This document shows, piece after piece, positions 50,830 to 59,545 of a stretch of DNA of 64,000 bases. The stretch is from the NCBI GenBank assembly GCA_002298995.1, contig DBMO01000015.1, positions 1-64,000 of the forward strand, given 5' to 3'. Numbering within the stretch: the first letter of the stretch is position 1; every line of letters starts with the position of its first letter. Both the position numbers and the translations under genes were made by a program. Below the pieces are notes generated by a model. That model searched no databases and was not told the origin of the DNA. It was given only the letters and a program-made list of their open reading frames with translations. Source of the stretch: Desulfarculales bacterium UBA696 (lineage in GTDB: Bacteria > Desulfobacterota > Syntrophobacteria > Syntrophobacterales > Syntrophobacteraceae).

Positions 50830-53532
50830 TTATCGGTGAGCTTTGGGAAGAGCCGATCCGGTCTTGACGGTATCATTGATCAGCCTGTTGACGAGTGCGG
50901 TCCATCCGGTCTGGTGACTGGCTCCGAGGCCCATCCCGTTTTCACCGTGGAAGTACTCGTAGAAGAGCAGGTAATCTTTCCAGAAAGGGCTTTTGGCAAA
51001 TTCCACCGCATCCCCATACCAGGGGGATCGACCATTGCGGCCGGGAAGATAGATGGATGCAAGCCGTCTGGAAAGCTCTTTCGCCACTTGATCGAGATTC
51101 ATCGACTGTCCTGAGCCCGTGGGGAACTCTACAAGAAGAGTGTCCCCGTAGAAGTGATGGTAGCGTTCCAGTGCCTCTATTAGCAGGTAGTTGATGGGAA
51201 ACCAGATCGGTCCGCGCCAGTTTGAGTTCCCACCGCCAAAGGCATATGAGTCCGATTCCCCAGGTAAATACTCCACCTTGATCTCATCATCTCCTACCCG
51301 CCAGCCGAATGGGTTTTTTTCATGAAATTTCGAAAGGGATCTAAGCCCGTAAGGTGAGAGGAACTCATTTTCATCCAGCAAATAGCTGAGCGCCCTTATC
51401 AGCCGCTCGCGAGATGGGACCGCAAGAAGCCGCCGGCGGTGTCCCAATTCCGCTTCCTGTTTCGCCATGCATGTGCTGAGGTTTGTGAGGTCCTTGCGAT
51501 TTTCGAGAAACCATTCCATCCGCTTCAAAAAGCCGGTAAGATGCTGAATTGCATCATCTTCTATCACCTCTACACCGATAAGCGGTATGATCCCCACGGT
51601 GGAGCGGGTGCGCAGGGCGGCAAACTCGCCGTCCCGGTGGAGGAAATCGTAGTAAAAGCCGTCTTTTTCATCCCACAGCCCCGACCCGTTGAAGTAGTTG
51701 ATGGAATCCGCGATCGCTATGAAGTGTTCAAAAAACTTTGATGCCAGATCTTCGTATGCCCGATCCCATTTTGCCAGTTCGAGCGCCATGGAAAGCATGG
51801 TTAAGCAGTAAAATGCCATCCATGCGGTCCCATCCGACTGTTCGAGGTGTCCGCCGGTCGGCAATGGCTGCGAGCGGTCAAAGATACCTATATTGTCGAG
51901 CCCCAGGAATCCCCCCGAGAAGAGGTGGTTTCCGTCCATGTCCTTTCGGTTTACCCACCAAGTGAAGTTTAGCAGGAGTTTGTGGAATACCCTTGCGAGG
52001 AAGTTTCTGTCACGCTTCCCGCGAGGCCCCGTGATCTTGTACACCCGCCAGGCCGCCCAGGCGTGCACCGGAGGATTCACGTCGCAAAAATCCCATTCAT
52101 AGGCCGGCACTTGCCCGTTGGGGTGCATGTACCATTCACGAAGCAGCAAGATGAGCTGCTCCTTTGCAAAGAAAGGATCGAGTTCGGCAAAGGGAATCAT
52201 GTGAAAGGCCAGGTCCCAGGTGGCGTACCAGGGATATTCCCACTTATCCGGCATGGAGAAAATATCCCGATTGTAGAGGTGAATCCAGTCCCAGTTGCGC
52301 AGGGGCTTTCTTTGCGGGGGAGGCGGAGGCTGGGCTGGATCTCCTTCGAGCCACTCACCTACGCTGTAGTAATAGAACTGCTTTGTCCAGAGGAGCCCCG
52401 CATACGCCTGGCGCATGACCTTATATTCTTCCGGCGAAAGGCTTTCGGGAAGGATGTTATTGTAGAACAGGTCGGCTTCATTCATGCGCTGCTCGAAGGT
52501 GCGCTCGAATTCGTCGCCGAAGCCGGCCCGCGCAGCTTCGTTGTCTGCAAAGAGCCGCAACTGTACGGTCCGGGTGGCCCCCGGCGGCATATCGAGCAAA
52601 TACCAGGCAGCGGCCTTGGTGCCGAACTCTTCTGGGTTTACCGCATGCTCCATGTTGTGGACGATATAGTCGTGAAAAGCATCCTTGACGAACGGAACGT
52701 GGTTTGCGACGCCGTAGAGCCTGTCAAAATTGGTTTCATTTTCGGTAAACAGGAAGTGCGGCAGTTTGCCATCCGGTCCGGCGCCGGCGGCCAGATGGAA
52801 CTTTCCAAGGGAGGCGTGTTCCGCTACCAGCCTGTCGGGAGCTTCCGGTTTGATAACTGGCCTTGGCCAATAACCTTCTCCCGTTCGCCCCCACGACCAG
52901 GAGTTCCGGAACCACAGCGTCGGGATTAGATGAAGCAGGGCGGCCTCGGGTCCCCGGTTTACCGCCGCAATTCGAATCAGCATGTCGTTGGGTGATTCCT
53001 TGCAGTACTCGACGGAGATGTCGAAGTACCGATCTTCGCTGAACACACCCGTTTCGAGAAGCTCGAACTCGGGCTCGTGTTTTCCCCGGAGTTTGTTCTC
53101 GGAAACGAGTTTTTGGTAGGGAAATTCTGTTTGTGGATATTTGTATAAGGCTTTCATCCAGGAGTGGGTCGGAGTCGAATCCAGGTAGAAGTAGTACTCC
53201 TTGACGTCTTCGCCGTGATTTCCCTCATTGTTGCTCAAACCGAACAGCCGCTCCTTGAGAAAGGGATCACGCCCGTTCCATAGCGAAAGAGCAAAGCACA
53301 ACCGGCCCTCCCGGTCGGTTATCCCAAGCAGGCCATCCTCGCCCCACCGATAGGCACGGCTCCTGGCGTGTTCATGAGGGAAATATTTCCAGGCCTCCCC
53401 GTCCGCTGAGTAATCCTCCCGCACCGTCCCCCACTGCCGTTCGGCAAGATATGGGCCCCACCTCTTCCAGTTCTTCTCGCGGCGATGATCTTCATCAAGA
53501 CGTTCACGCTCGGGGTCGCTGCCTTTTTCCAT
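50830..53532 (-). CDS. GH63-family glucosidase
   Basis: A 900-residue cytoplasmic enzyme related to the bacterial GH63 (mannosyl-oligosaccharide glucosidase-like) family, which cleaves alpha-glucosidic bonds by inversion. The (alpha/alpha)6-barrel segments are clear: KWEYPWYATWDLAFHMIPFAELDP and GQVPAYEWDFCDVNPPVHAWA around 430-500, and LLFYEYFHGENGMGLGASHQTGWTALV near the C-terminus, which should hold the catalytic acid and base (Asp in ATWDLAFH, Glu in the YEYFHGENG stretch). It is last in the operon, 13 bp after glucose dehydrogenase. No signal peptide is seen. Confidence 0.92.
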   Translation of the reverse strand: MEKGSDPERERLDEDHRREKNWKRWGPYLAERQWGTVREDYSADGEAWKYFPHEHARSRAYRWGEDGLLGITDREGRLCFALSLWNGRDPFLKERLFGLSNNEGNHGEDVKEYYFYLDSTPTHSWMKALYKYPQTEFPYQKLVSENKLRGKHEPEFELLETGVFSEDRYFDISVEYCKESPNDMLIRIAAVNRGPEAALLHLIPTLWFRNSWSWGRTGEGYWPRPVIKPEAPDRLVAEHASLGKFHLAAGAGPDGKLPHFLFTENETNFDRLYGVANHVPFVKDAFHDYIVHNMEHAVNPEEFGTKAAAWYLLDMPPGATRTVQLRLFADNEAARAGFGDEFERTFEQRMNEADLFYNNILPESLSPEEYKVMRQAYAGLLWTKQFYYYSVGEWLEGDPAQPPPPPQRKPLRNWDWIHLYNRDIFSMPDKWEYPWYATWDLAFHMIPFAELDPFFAKEQLILLLREWYMHPNGQVPAYEWDFCDVNPPVHAWAAWRVYKITGPRGKRDRNFLARVFHKLLLNFTWWVNRKDMDGNHLFSGGFLGLDNIGIFDRSQPLPTGGHLEQSDGTAWMAFYCLTMLSMALELAKWDRAYEDLASKFFEHFIAIADSINYFNGSGLWDEKDGFYYDFLHRDGEFAALRTRSTVGIIPLIGVEVIEDDAIQHLTGFLKRMEWFLENRKDLTNLSTCMAKQEAELGHRRRLLAVPSRERLIRALSYLLDENEFLSPYGLRSLSKFHEKNPFGWRVGDDEIKVEYLPGESDSYAFGGGNSNWRGPIWFPINYLLIEALERYHHFYGDTLLVEFPTGSGQSMNLDQVAKELSRRLASIYLPGRNGRSPWYGDAVEFAKSPFWKDYLLFYEYFHGENGMGLGASHQTGWTALVNRLINDTVKTGSALPKAHR

Positions 53533-53545
53533 ACCCTGCTCGCTT

Positions 53546-54643
53546 TCAGGCCACTTTCACAAAAACCTTAATGGCGTCCCTGGCTTCGGTTAAGAGCCTC
53601 ACGATCTCTCCGTAACTCTCCAGACCGTCTATTCCGTGGGTCAGCAGCCTTGACAGCCATCCGGACCACTGGAACTCGCACTGAGCCATGTCCTTGATGC
53701 CCGTTTCAAAGTACTCGCGGTTGGCGTTAACCGTGCCAACCACGACCTTGTTGCCGAGCACGAAACCCAGGTTTATGCTGTCCGCGGGGACTTCAATAGT
53801 TCGGCCGCCCCCCGTCACGCTGGAGAGAACGAGCACCCCGTCCTTTGCAAGCACATTCATGGCTTCGAAGACTATCGGGGCGTATCCGGTCGCTTCGAAA
53901 ATCAAATCGAAATTGCCGTGGTCTTCGGATGCCTCGGCAAGCGTGATATCCTGCGTGCTGTGATAGCAGCCGCCGATAGCGTCGACCAGGTCGGATTTGC
54001 GGTTGGGCGGCTTGGACCGCGCAAAGGTACAAACCTCAAGCCCTCTCATGCGAAGCGACATGGTGGCCAGCAGTCCAATAGTGCCGGCCCCGAGCACGGC
54101 CGCCCTGCGCGGACGCCAAACGCGCATTCGGCGCTGGATTTCATACGCTTGCGTTATTCCTTTTTCTATCACGCTGGCCGGCTCGAGCAGGACCCCGACC
54201 TCTTTCAGGCCGGGCGGGACCCGCACGATGTATTCGGGCTCATCCACATAGTATTCCGCCATGAAACCGTGCAAAAGGTTAATGCCCCGTTCGTGGTATT
54301 CCTCATCGGTCGACATATCATACATCCCGATGAGGTCGTAGATGGACTGGCCGGGGCGGCGCACGGTGGCGACAACGAAGTCCCCCACCTTCAGTTCGGT
54401 GACATTGGGGCCGATCTCTTCGACAACCCCAAAGGATTCATGGCCGATGATCAGGTAGTCATCGCCCGGCGGAGCTTTACCGTACAGCCCCGCAATCACC
54501 TCCTTGTCGGTACCGTCCAGGCCGACTTTCAACACTTTGACCAAAACACCACGGCCGTTTGCAACCGTATCGACGGTCGGCTTGGCAACCTCCCGCAAAT
54601 GCAGCGAATCCGGAACTCCTGGATAAATAGCCACGGCTTTCAT
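53546..54643 (-). CDS. gdh: glucose 1-dehydrogenase (zinc-dependent MDR family)
   Basis: Oxidises glucose to gluconolactone with NAD(P)+. Medium-chain dehydrogenase of 365 residues, close to archaeal-type glucose dehydrogenases. Probable zinc ligands: D43 (GLDGTDKEV), H68 and E69 (GHES); Asp in place of Cys is known in the Haloferax enzyme. Dinucleotide motif GAGTIG. I start it at 54643, one base after the gnd stop; a longer frame to 54676 would lie inside gnd. Lies between gnd and the GH63 gene. Confidence 0.9.
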   Translation of the reverse strand: MKAVAIYPGVPDSLHLREVAKPTVDTVANGRGVLVKVLKVGLDGTDKEVIAGLYGKAPPGDDYLIIGHESFGVVEEIGPNVTELKVGDFVVATVRRPGQSIYDLIGMYDMSTDEEYHERGINLLHGFMAEYYVDEPEYIVRVPPGLKEVGVLLEPASVIEKGITQAYEIQRRMRVWRPRRAAVLGAGTIGLLATMSLRMRGLEVCTFARSKPPNRKSDLVDAIGGCYHSTQDITLAEASEDHGNFDLIFEATGYAPIVFEAMNVLAKDGVLVLSSVTGGGRTIEVPADSINLGFVLGNKVVVGTVNANREYFETGIKDMAQCEFQWSGWLSRLLTHGIDGLESYGEIVRLLTEARDAIKVFVKVA

Positions 54644-54644
54644 T

Positions 54645-55625
54645 TTATTCCGACCCTTCGGGAAGGTAGTCGCCAACCCGCCCTTCTCTGCGCTCGCGTT
54701 TTACCGCTTCATCAGAGCCGTAGCGGTGGCCGCCGAAACCATGCCGCATCATCGCTATGGCCCGCGACCAATACTTTTTGCCGTCGCGCGAAAGGAAGAG
54801 TTGCATGACCGATTGGGCAATCACGGGGACCGGGACTTCCATCCGCATGGCGTCGTCCACGAGCCAGTTCACTTCTCCAGTGTCGTCCACATAGGGAGGC
54901 ACATTTTCCAGTCCCCCTTCGGCACGGTAAGCCTCCTCCATGAGGTCGATCAGCCACGACCTGATTACCGATCCGTGGCGATAACAACGAAGTATTTCCG
55001 CAACATCCAGCTTGTCACGGTAGTGTTCGAGCAGGTCGATACCCTCGCCGATTGCCTGCAGCATTCCAAACTCGATTCCATTGTGAACGAGCTTGGTAAA
55101 ATGGCCTGCTCCAGGAGGTCCGGCATGCACGTACCCGCCCGGAACAGCCAGGTCAAGCAGCATCGGCTCGATCAGGGCAACGGCGTCTTTTTCACCTCCC
55201 GCCATGAAACAGGCGCCGTGTCGCGCGCCTTCGATGCCGCCGCTAGTCCCGAGGTCAATGAACCGGATGCCCTTTTCCCGCATCCTCGCATGCCGCCGGA
55301 TCGAGTCCCCCCAGTAAGAATTGCCCCCGTCGATCAAAAGATCGCCCTCATCGAGAACGGATGCCAGCTCATCGAGCAGGCTGTCCACAACCGGGCCGGC
55401 CGGTACATACAGGAAAATAGACCGGGGTGATTGGAGTTCTTTCTTCAGGTCAGCGAGGTCTTGGACCACGACCAGGGGTGTTTTAAGAAACTCGTCCGAG
55501 ACCTTCCCCCTGTCGAAACCAACAACCCTCATGCCTTTTTCCATCGCATGAATGGCGATATTTCCTCCCATTCGGCCCAGACCTATCATGCCGAATTCTC
55601 CCATTTGACTAGCCATCTGTTTCAT
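54645..55625 (-). CDS. gnd: 6-phosphogluconate dehydrogenase, decarboxylating, short NAD-type
   Basis: Converts 6-phosphogluconate to ribulose 5-phosphate, CO2 and reduced cofactor. The N-terminal Rossmann motif GLGRMG, the FIDLGTSGGIEGARHGACFMAGG segment and the catalytic GHFTKLVHNGIEFGMLQAIGE (Lys and Asn) are clear. At 326 residues it belongs to the short class (about 300), not the 470-residue E. coli type; the short class often prefers NAD. ATG at 55625 overlaps the cyclase stop (ATGA); 55616 is an alternative with better ribosome-site spacing. Confidence 0.93.
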   Translation of the reverse strand: MKQMASQMGEFGMIGLGRMGGNIAIHAMEKGMRVVGFDRGKVSDEFLKTPLVVVQDLADLKKELQSPRSIFLYVPAGPVVDSLLDELASVLDEGDLLIDGGNSYWGDSIRRHARMREKGIRFIDLGTSGGIEGARHGACFMAGGEKDAVALIEPMLLDLAVPGGYVHAGPPGAGHFTKLVHNGIEFGMLQAIGEGIDLLEHYRDKLDVAEILRCYRHGSVIRSWLIDLMEEAYRAEGGLENVPPYVDDTGEVNWLVDDAMRMEVPVPVIAQSVMQLFLSRDGKKYWSRAIAMMRHGFGGHRYGSDEAVKRERREGRVGDYLPEGSE

Positions 55626-56290
55626 CCTTTCGGTTTCGAGCGGGCCGGCACGGGTTTCAACAGGGCTCGCGCCGGCGCTCCATCGCCTCCAATGATTTTC
55701 AGCGGCAGGCAGATGAATTCGTAGACGCCCTGCCCCACCTTCGAGAGATCGAGGCCTTCGATGATCCAGATCCCCGCCTCCAGGAGGAATCGGTGGGTGG
55801 CCGCCCCATCAGCTTTAAAACCTCCCACGGAAAGGTAGTCGATTCCAACCATCAGCACGCCCAGTTTAGCGAGGTATTTGGCTGCTTCTGGAGAGACATA
55901 TACAAAATCCTCCATAAAAGAGCCGGCCTGCAGGTACCCGCTGGAGTTTCCGGTTTTAAAAAGGACTCGCTCACCGCGCCGGATCTTATGCCGGACCAGT
56001 TCATTCGGCTTGACGGATTCCATGTCCTCGATTTGAATGACACGAGCCCGCCCGATGGCCACCTGCATAGGCAGACTCTCCATGCCTTCTCCCCGATCGA
56101 GAAAATGCACGGGGGCATCCATGTGCGTTCCCGTATGCGTGCCCATGGACATTTTCGAGACGTTGGCGCCATCTCCCCGCCCGATATCCAGGGTCCTTTC
56201 GATTATGACGGGGGGATTGTCGGGCCAATGAACCATCCCGGTCCCGATGGGCATCGAAACATCGATCCACTTGCGCCTCTGCTTCATCAT
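55622..56290 (-). CDS. cyclase family protein (kynurenine formamidase-like)
   Basis: Metal-dependent hydrolase of about 222 residues. The diagnostic HTGTHMDAPVHF motif (metal ligands His, Asp, His) is present, with a later GVLMVGIDYLSV strand. Members hydrolyse N-formylkynurenine or other amides and lactone-like bonds. The start is uncertain: 56290 or 56287 gives the usual N-terminus (KQRRKWIDVSMPIGTG), and the frame runs to 56350. It is the first gene of the gnd-gdh-GH63 operon; a lactonase role there would fit but is speculative. Confidence 0.88.
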   Translation of the reverse strand: MMKQRRKWIDVSMPIGTGMVHWPDNPPVIIERTLDIGRGDGANVSKMSMGTHTGTHMDAPVHFLDRGEGMESLPMQVAIGRARVIQIEDMESVKPNELVRHKIRRGERVLFKTGNSSGYLQAGSFMEDFVYVSPEAAKYLAKLGVLMVGIDYLSVGGFKADGAATHRFLLEAGIWIIEGLDLSKVGQGVYEFICLPLKIIGGDGAPARALLKPVPARSKPKG

Positions 56291-56665
56291 AACCACATGG
56301 TAATCACTCTTTGGATCATTCAGGCAATCCTTGGCATGAACAACCGTCATGGCCGGTGGCGTGGCCTCTGCGATACTGTCACATGATTTTCGGTTCCGGG
56401 CTTATGGTTTGCCGGATCTGGCTTTAGCGAGCGGGTTTACGGGCTTTAAACCTCCCGAGCCCGATGTCAAATTTTTGGAAAGAGATGATGAAACTCGAAA
56501 CTTTGGCTGATTGTTGCGGTATCCCAACTTGCCTTCAGGACCGATGGCGCGGGGAGGATGCCTGCTGATATCACCGGCCGGGGGCGAAGAGTTCCCGGCA
56601 GCCTGAGGACGGGTGATCGGAAGCTCGAAAGCGAATCGGAATAATTTTCTGCAGAAGGCCGATGA
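56291..56665. other. intergenic region upstream of the cyclase operon
   Basis: Should hold the promoter of the leftward operon. I see no clear sigma-70 or sigma-54 boxes and no hairpins of note. Confidence 0.4.
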
Positions 56666-57595
56666 ATGAAAAAGTGTGTGTTCATTGCAAATTGCCAACA
56701 GGGACCGATTAAGCATCTCCTGCGATCCGTTGATGCATTCAACAGGCTCTACGAAATAATTGACATTCCGCCGGTGCACCAATGGAGCGGCGAAGAGGTC
56801 AATTACTTCCCGAATGTCTATAAAGATGCGGACATTATATTCTCGCAGCCCATCTTCGATTCCAAGTTTGGAGTTGTCGCCACGTCACAACTCGTCGAAT
56901 TCAACAAGAACGCCAAGGGAATACCCCATATTCCTTTTTCCCGGTGTAGACTTTATTGGCTACTCTCCATTCTCGACCAGAATACCCATACGGATCGACA
57001 GGTTTTTTGCCCCTGATGCGCAGTGCGGAATTGTTCTTTGGTGTTTCATCAACGGTTATGACAGGGACAGAGCGGCTAAATTCTGCAAAGACTTCTACAT
57101 CGACGGCTCGCGCGCGGAGTTGTCTTCGGGACGGCGGTAAAACGATTGGAAAACGCCGAGAGACTGTGGTGCATGAACACTAACGTAAGTTATCTTTTCA
57201 GGAATGTTTACGCGCATGAAAAACTCATGCTGAATAGATGGCATCCTTCCAACGTAGTCTATACTTACCTGGCGAACAGGCTGCTGGCCGGATTGGGGAT
57301 ATGCGAAACGGTTGCCGCGCCAAAACGGGAGTTCATGCTGCATGACGAAATGCCGGTACCCGTCGCGGTCAAAGAAGCATTGGGGATCAAATTCGATGAT
57401 GGCGGATGTTTCTACTATCTGGGGCAGCTGTTAAGCCACGGCGAATACGTGTCCTCGCTATATGCTTTCTACAGGGAAAATGGCCCGACCGTTGAAGCAG
57501 CCGCAAAGATGAATGAAGACAAACTGAAGCTAATCGATTCAATAATTTCAAACAGCCATGACGGGCTGGACCTTGCGCCGCTGTTTCATTGGTAA
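56666..57595 (+). pseudogene. WcbI-like polysaccharide biosynthesis gene with two frameshifts
   Basis: The N-terminal part (56666-about 56937) starts MKKCVFIANCQQGPIKHLL, with the NCQ motif of the WcbI family (putative acetyltransferases of capsule synthesis). The product continues in another frame (FPGVDFIGYSP through FYIDGSRA, about 56938-57120) and returns to the first frame for the C-terminal part (57122-57595, ending LFHW). Joined, it would encode about 309 residues, a normal length. Two frameshifts suggest decay; sequencing error is the alternative. A worse-preserved relative lies at 45966-46330. Confidence 0.72.
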
Positions 57596-58074
57596 TACTT
57601 CCTGAAATCGGCCGAGGGCGACCGTGCAACAGCTGCTTGTTGCCCGTGCCTTTGGCGGGAATGATCTTAGACCACCCTCTTGTCATCGACCCCAGGGAAG
57701 AAGACAATTGCCTGGGCCATTCGTCGAGTCCAAACAGCATAAAATCGTAAATGTGTCGGGGTTCTTTACGCTTCCATGATTGCTGAGAATTAGTCGTGAT
57801 AACAAAGCAATAAGGTTTAGCCACTGATATGCTCTGTCGGATTTACTTACACGCTCCCCGACAAACCAGCCATTAGCATATTCCATCCTGCAAAATCTTA
57901 TCAGAGCTTTTAACCAAGCACATTCATCAGTTACGCTGTAGCCGAGACACATAATCGGGCAACATCCAACCTCTGGCATTGATTATGCTTGTTAATTCTG
58001 CTGCCGTTGGAGAGAATCTGGTTGGGAGTTCCACATATCCGACAAGTTACGATAAATTCGAAAGAGGATGTTTA
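57596..58074. other. intergenic region with a possible minus-strand gene remnant
   Basis: A minus-strand frame (57683-57979, from MPEVGCCPIMCLGYSVTDE) has protein-like composition but matches nothing I know, has no ribosome site, and may be a fragment of a neighbouring polysaccharide gene. The region also carries the sigma-54-type promoter at 57974. Confidence 0.4.
57974..57989 (+). promoter_or_regulatory. sigma-54-type promoter for the first PEP-CTERM gene
   Basis: TGGCATTGATTATGCT matches the -24/-12 consensus TGGCAC-N5-TTGCT at 14 of the defined positions or near it: GG and GC have the exact spacing, with C-to-T at -19 and T-to-A in the -12 box. It lies 85 bp upstream of the start codon. 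PEP-CTERM genes are known targets of the PrsK/PrsR two-component system, whose regulator acts with sigma-54. Confidence 0.7.
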
Positions 58075-58740
58075 ATGAAAACTTTTTTACGATTTAGCGC
58101 AATTGCAGCGCTTGCAACCGTGCTGGTCGTTGCAGGCAGTACCTTCTCATTCGCGGACACTTACAACCTTGTCACATTCACAGGTAATATCAACCCCGGC
58201 AATGCAAACGTCAAATCGCCCTTTAACTCAGTGCTCACGCAGGGTGGTGCTATATCCGGCAGTTTCGTTATTGATAATAACTTGATTCCTGCTTCCGGCT
58301 CCGGGTTTGTAAATGTTCCTTTCTCAAGCTTTCCCGACATTGCAAATATCCCACCATCCACGGCATTCACCATTGATTTGGGCTCACCTTCCCTCACGTT
58401 CACATTGGCCGATGCCATTCAAAACTCTGGCGCTATTCAATTCAACAACGGCCAATTCAGGGGTTTCTTTTTTGTAGCAGATTTCCTGTTCACCGACGGC
58501 AATCCTTATCGATTTGATGATCAAGGGGGAACTTGGAGCATTAAACTTCTCGATCAAATAGGCGGCGCTCCTGTTCCTCTTACAAGCGCCAAGGTCAGCG
58601 GTGTTATTACAGGCATGACAGTCGGTGCTCCCTTCGTTCCGAGTACCCCTGCCGCCGTCCCGGAAGCTTCAACCCTTCTCCTGCTTGGCGGCGGTTTGGT
58701 AGGGTTGGTGGCATGCGGGAAGAGGTTGAAGAAGGCGTAA
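58075..58740 (+). CDS. PEP-CTERM sorting domain protein
   Basis: A 221-residue secreted protein. Signal peptide at about 1-24 (ends FSFAD). The middle part is rich in Asn, Gly, Ser and Phe. The C-terminal sorting signal is complete: VPEASTLLLLGGGLVGL, a membrane stretch, then KRLKK; PEA replaces the usual PEP, an accepted variant. Such proteins are cut and placed by exosortase (EpsH/XrtA), linked to exopolysaccharide. Start at 58075; AGAGG lies upstream. Confidence 0.9.
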   Translation: MKTFLRFSAIAALATVLVVAGSTFSFADTYNLVTFTGNINPGNANVKSPFNSVLTQGGAISGSFVIDNNLIPASGSGFVNVPFSSFPDIANIPPSTAFTIDLGSPSLTFTLADAIQNSGAIQFNNGQFRGFFFVADFLFTDGNPYRFDDQGGTWSIKLLDQIGGAPVPLTSAKVSGVITGMTVGAPFVPSTPAAVPEASTLLLLGGGLVGLVACGKRLKKA

Positions 58741-58771
58741 TCTGCCATAGCGCACCGCGCATTTACTGGGG

Positions 58772-58806
58772 AGGCAGGGTCGGCAATGGCCCTGCCTTTT
58801 CTTGTT
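58772..58806 (+). terminator. terminator of the first PEP-CTERM gene
   Basis: Stem AGGCAGGG / CCCTGCCT with loop TCGGCAATGG, then TTTTCTTGTTTT. It shares its loop with the terminator at 60369. Confidence 0.85.
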
Positions 58807-59050
58807 TTCGTGAGAATTTACGCAACTAGCGTCGCATTCCAGAAATAAAATGCGGATCGCGGATCGGCAGCGACTCCAAACCGGAGTAATCATACGATTC
58901 AGCCTAAAATTTTTTCAGGAAAAGAGGTTTCCGGTGCTGCTCAGAGTTTGGGAATGCTGCTGGAAACGGTTTTGGCCCAGCCCGGAAATCGCGAATAAAT
59001 TGCTGTTTTCAGGGGAAGAAACGCTGGAGCGGGAGAGGGGCGGGTGGTTC

Positions 59051-59227
59051 GGATAACTCGCTATCCTGGTTCGCAAGGACAGGAGGCTTGGGCAAGCCGT
59101 ATCAACAAGTGTCGATCCGTGCAGGAGATGGATGAACTTCCAGTTTCCTCCTGCGTTTCGCGCCGGGATAGCAAGCATCCGGGCTGCCAGCTACCCGCCC
59201 ATTAGACGATCATTCCTGGTTGCTATC
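59051..59227. ncRNA. candidate structured RNA element
   Basis: Hairpins: GGATA/TATCC (59051-59066), GGCTT/AAGCC (59086-59099), GCAGGAG/CTCCTGC (59121-59154), GGAT/ATCC (59166-59180). GATAGCAA (59167-59174) also pairs perfectly with TTGCTATC (59220-59227), which would exclude the preceding stem: two competing folds. It lies upstream of, not inside, the transcript from the 59456 promoter. Strand and function are unknown, and I do not recognise a known riboswitch. Confidence 0.35.
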
Positions 59228-59455
59228 TATTTGCCGGTAATATACATTGCGATATAAGCTGTTGGATTTCTTTACATGTCTAAAAATACGATAAAACTCT
59301 TGCCTATCCCTGCTACATCATGAATAAGCTATTGCCAGGTGTCGGTTTATTTTACATTATTTGTATAAAATCTTTTAAACAGATCAAGGCGGGTTAGTTT
59401 ATACATCTTGTATAATCAATATCTTAGGCTCAATTCATCGGAACCTTGAAATACT

Positions 59456-59471
59456 GGTATAATAATTGCTC
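59456..59471 (+). promoter_or_regulatory. sigma-54-type promoter for the second PEP-CTERM gene
   Basis: TGGTATAATAATTGCT has the GG and GC dinucleotides at the exact -24/-12 spacing and a full TTGCT at -12; the -24 side departs from TGGCAC at two bases. It lies 75 bp upstream of the ATG at 59546, almost the same distance as in the first PEP-CTERM gene. Confidence 0.7.
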
Positions 59472-59545
59472 AAAGAAAGCAAAATCCCAAGATGAATATC
59501 CTAACAGATATATGACAAAATTAAGCTTAATGGAGGAGGACAGAA

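Larger units (their letters stand above)
58807..59545. other. long intergenic region between the two PEP-CTERM genes
   Basis: About 740 bp. The part from 58850 to 59240 is G/C-richer and holds several hairpins (see 59051-59227); the rest, 59240-59540, is AT-rich promoter-like DNA. The minus-strand frame 58915-59178 has no support as a gene. Confidence 0.5.

Noticed and set aside
51982..52929. 315-codon open frame antisense to the GH63 gene
   Set aside because: Shadow of the glucosidase reading frame with no recognisable domain or ribosome site.
57683..57979. 98-codon minus-strand open frame
   Set aside because: Possible gene remnant, but no family or start signal; it also covers the sigma-54 promoter.
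58915..59178. 87-codon minus-strand open frame in the PEP-CTERM gap
   Set aside because: It follows the self-complementary segment, so the open frame is better explained by structured DNA.
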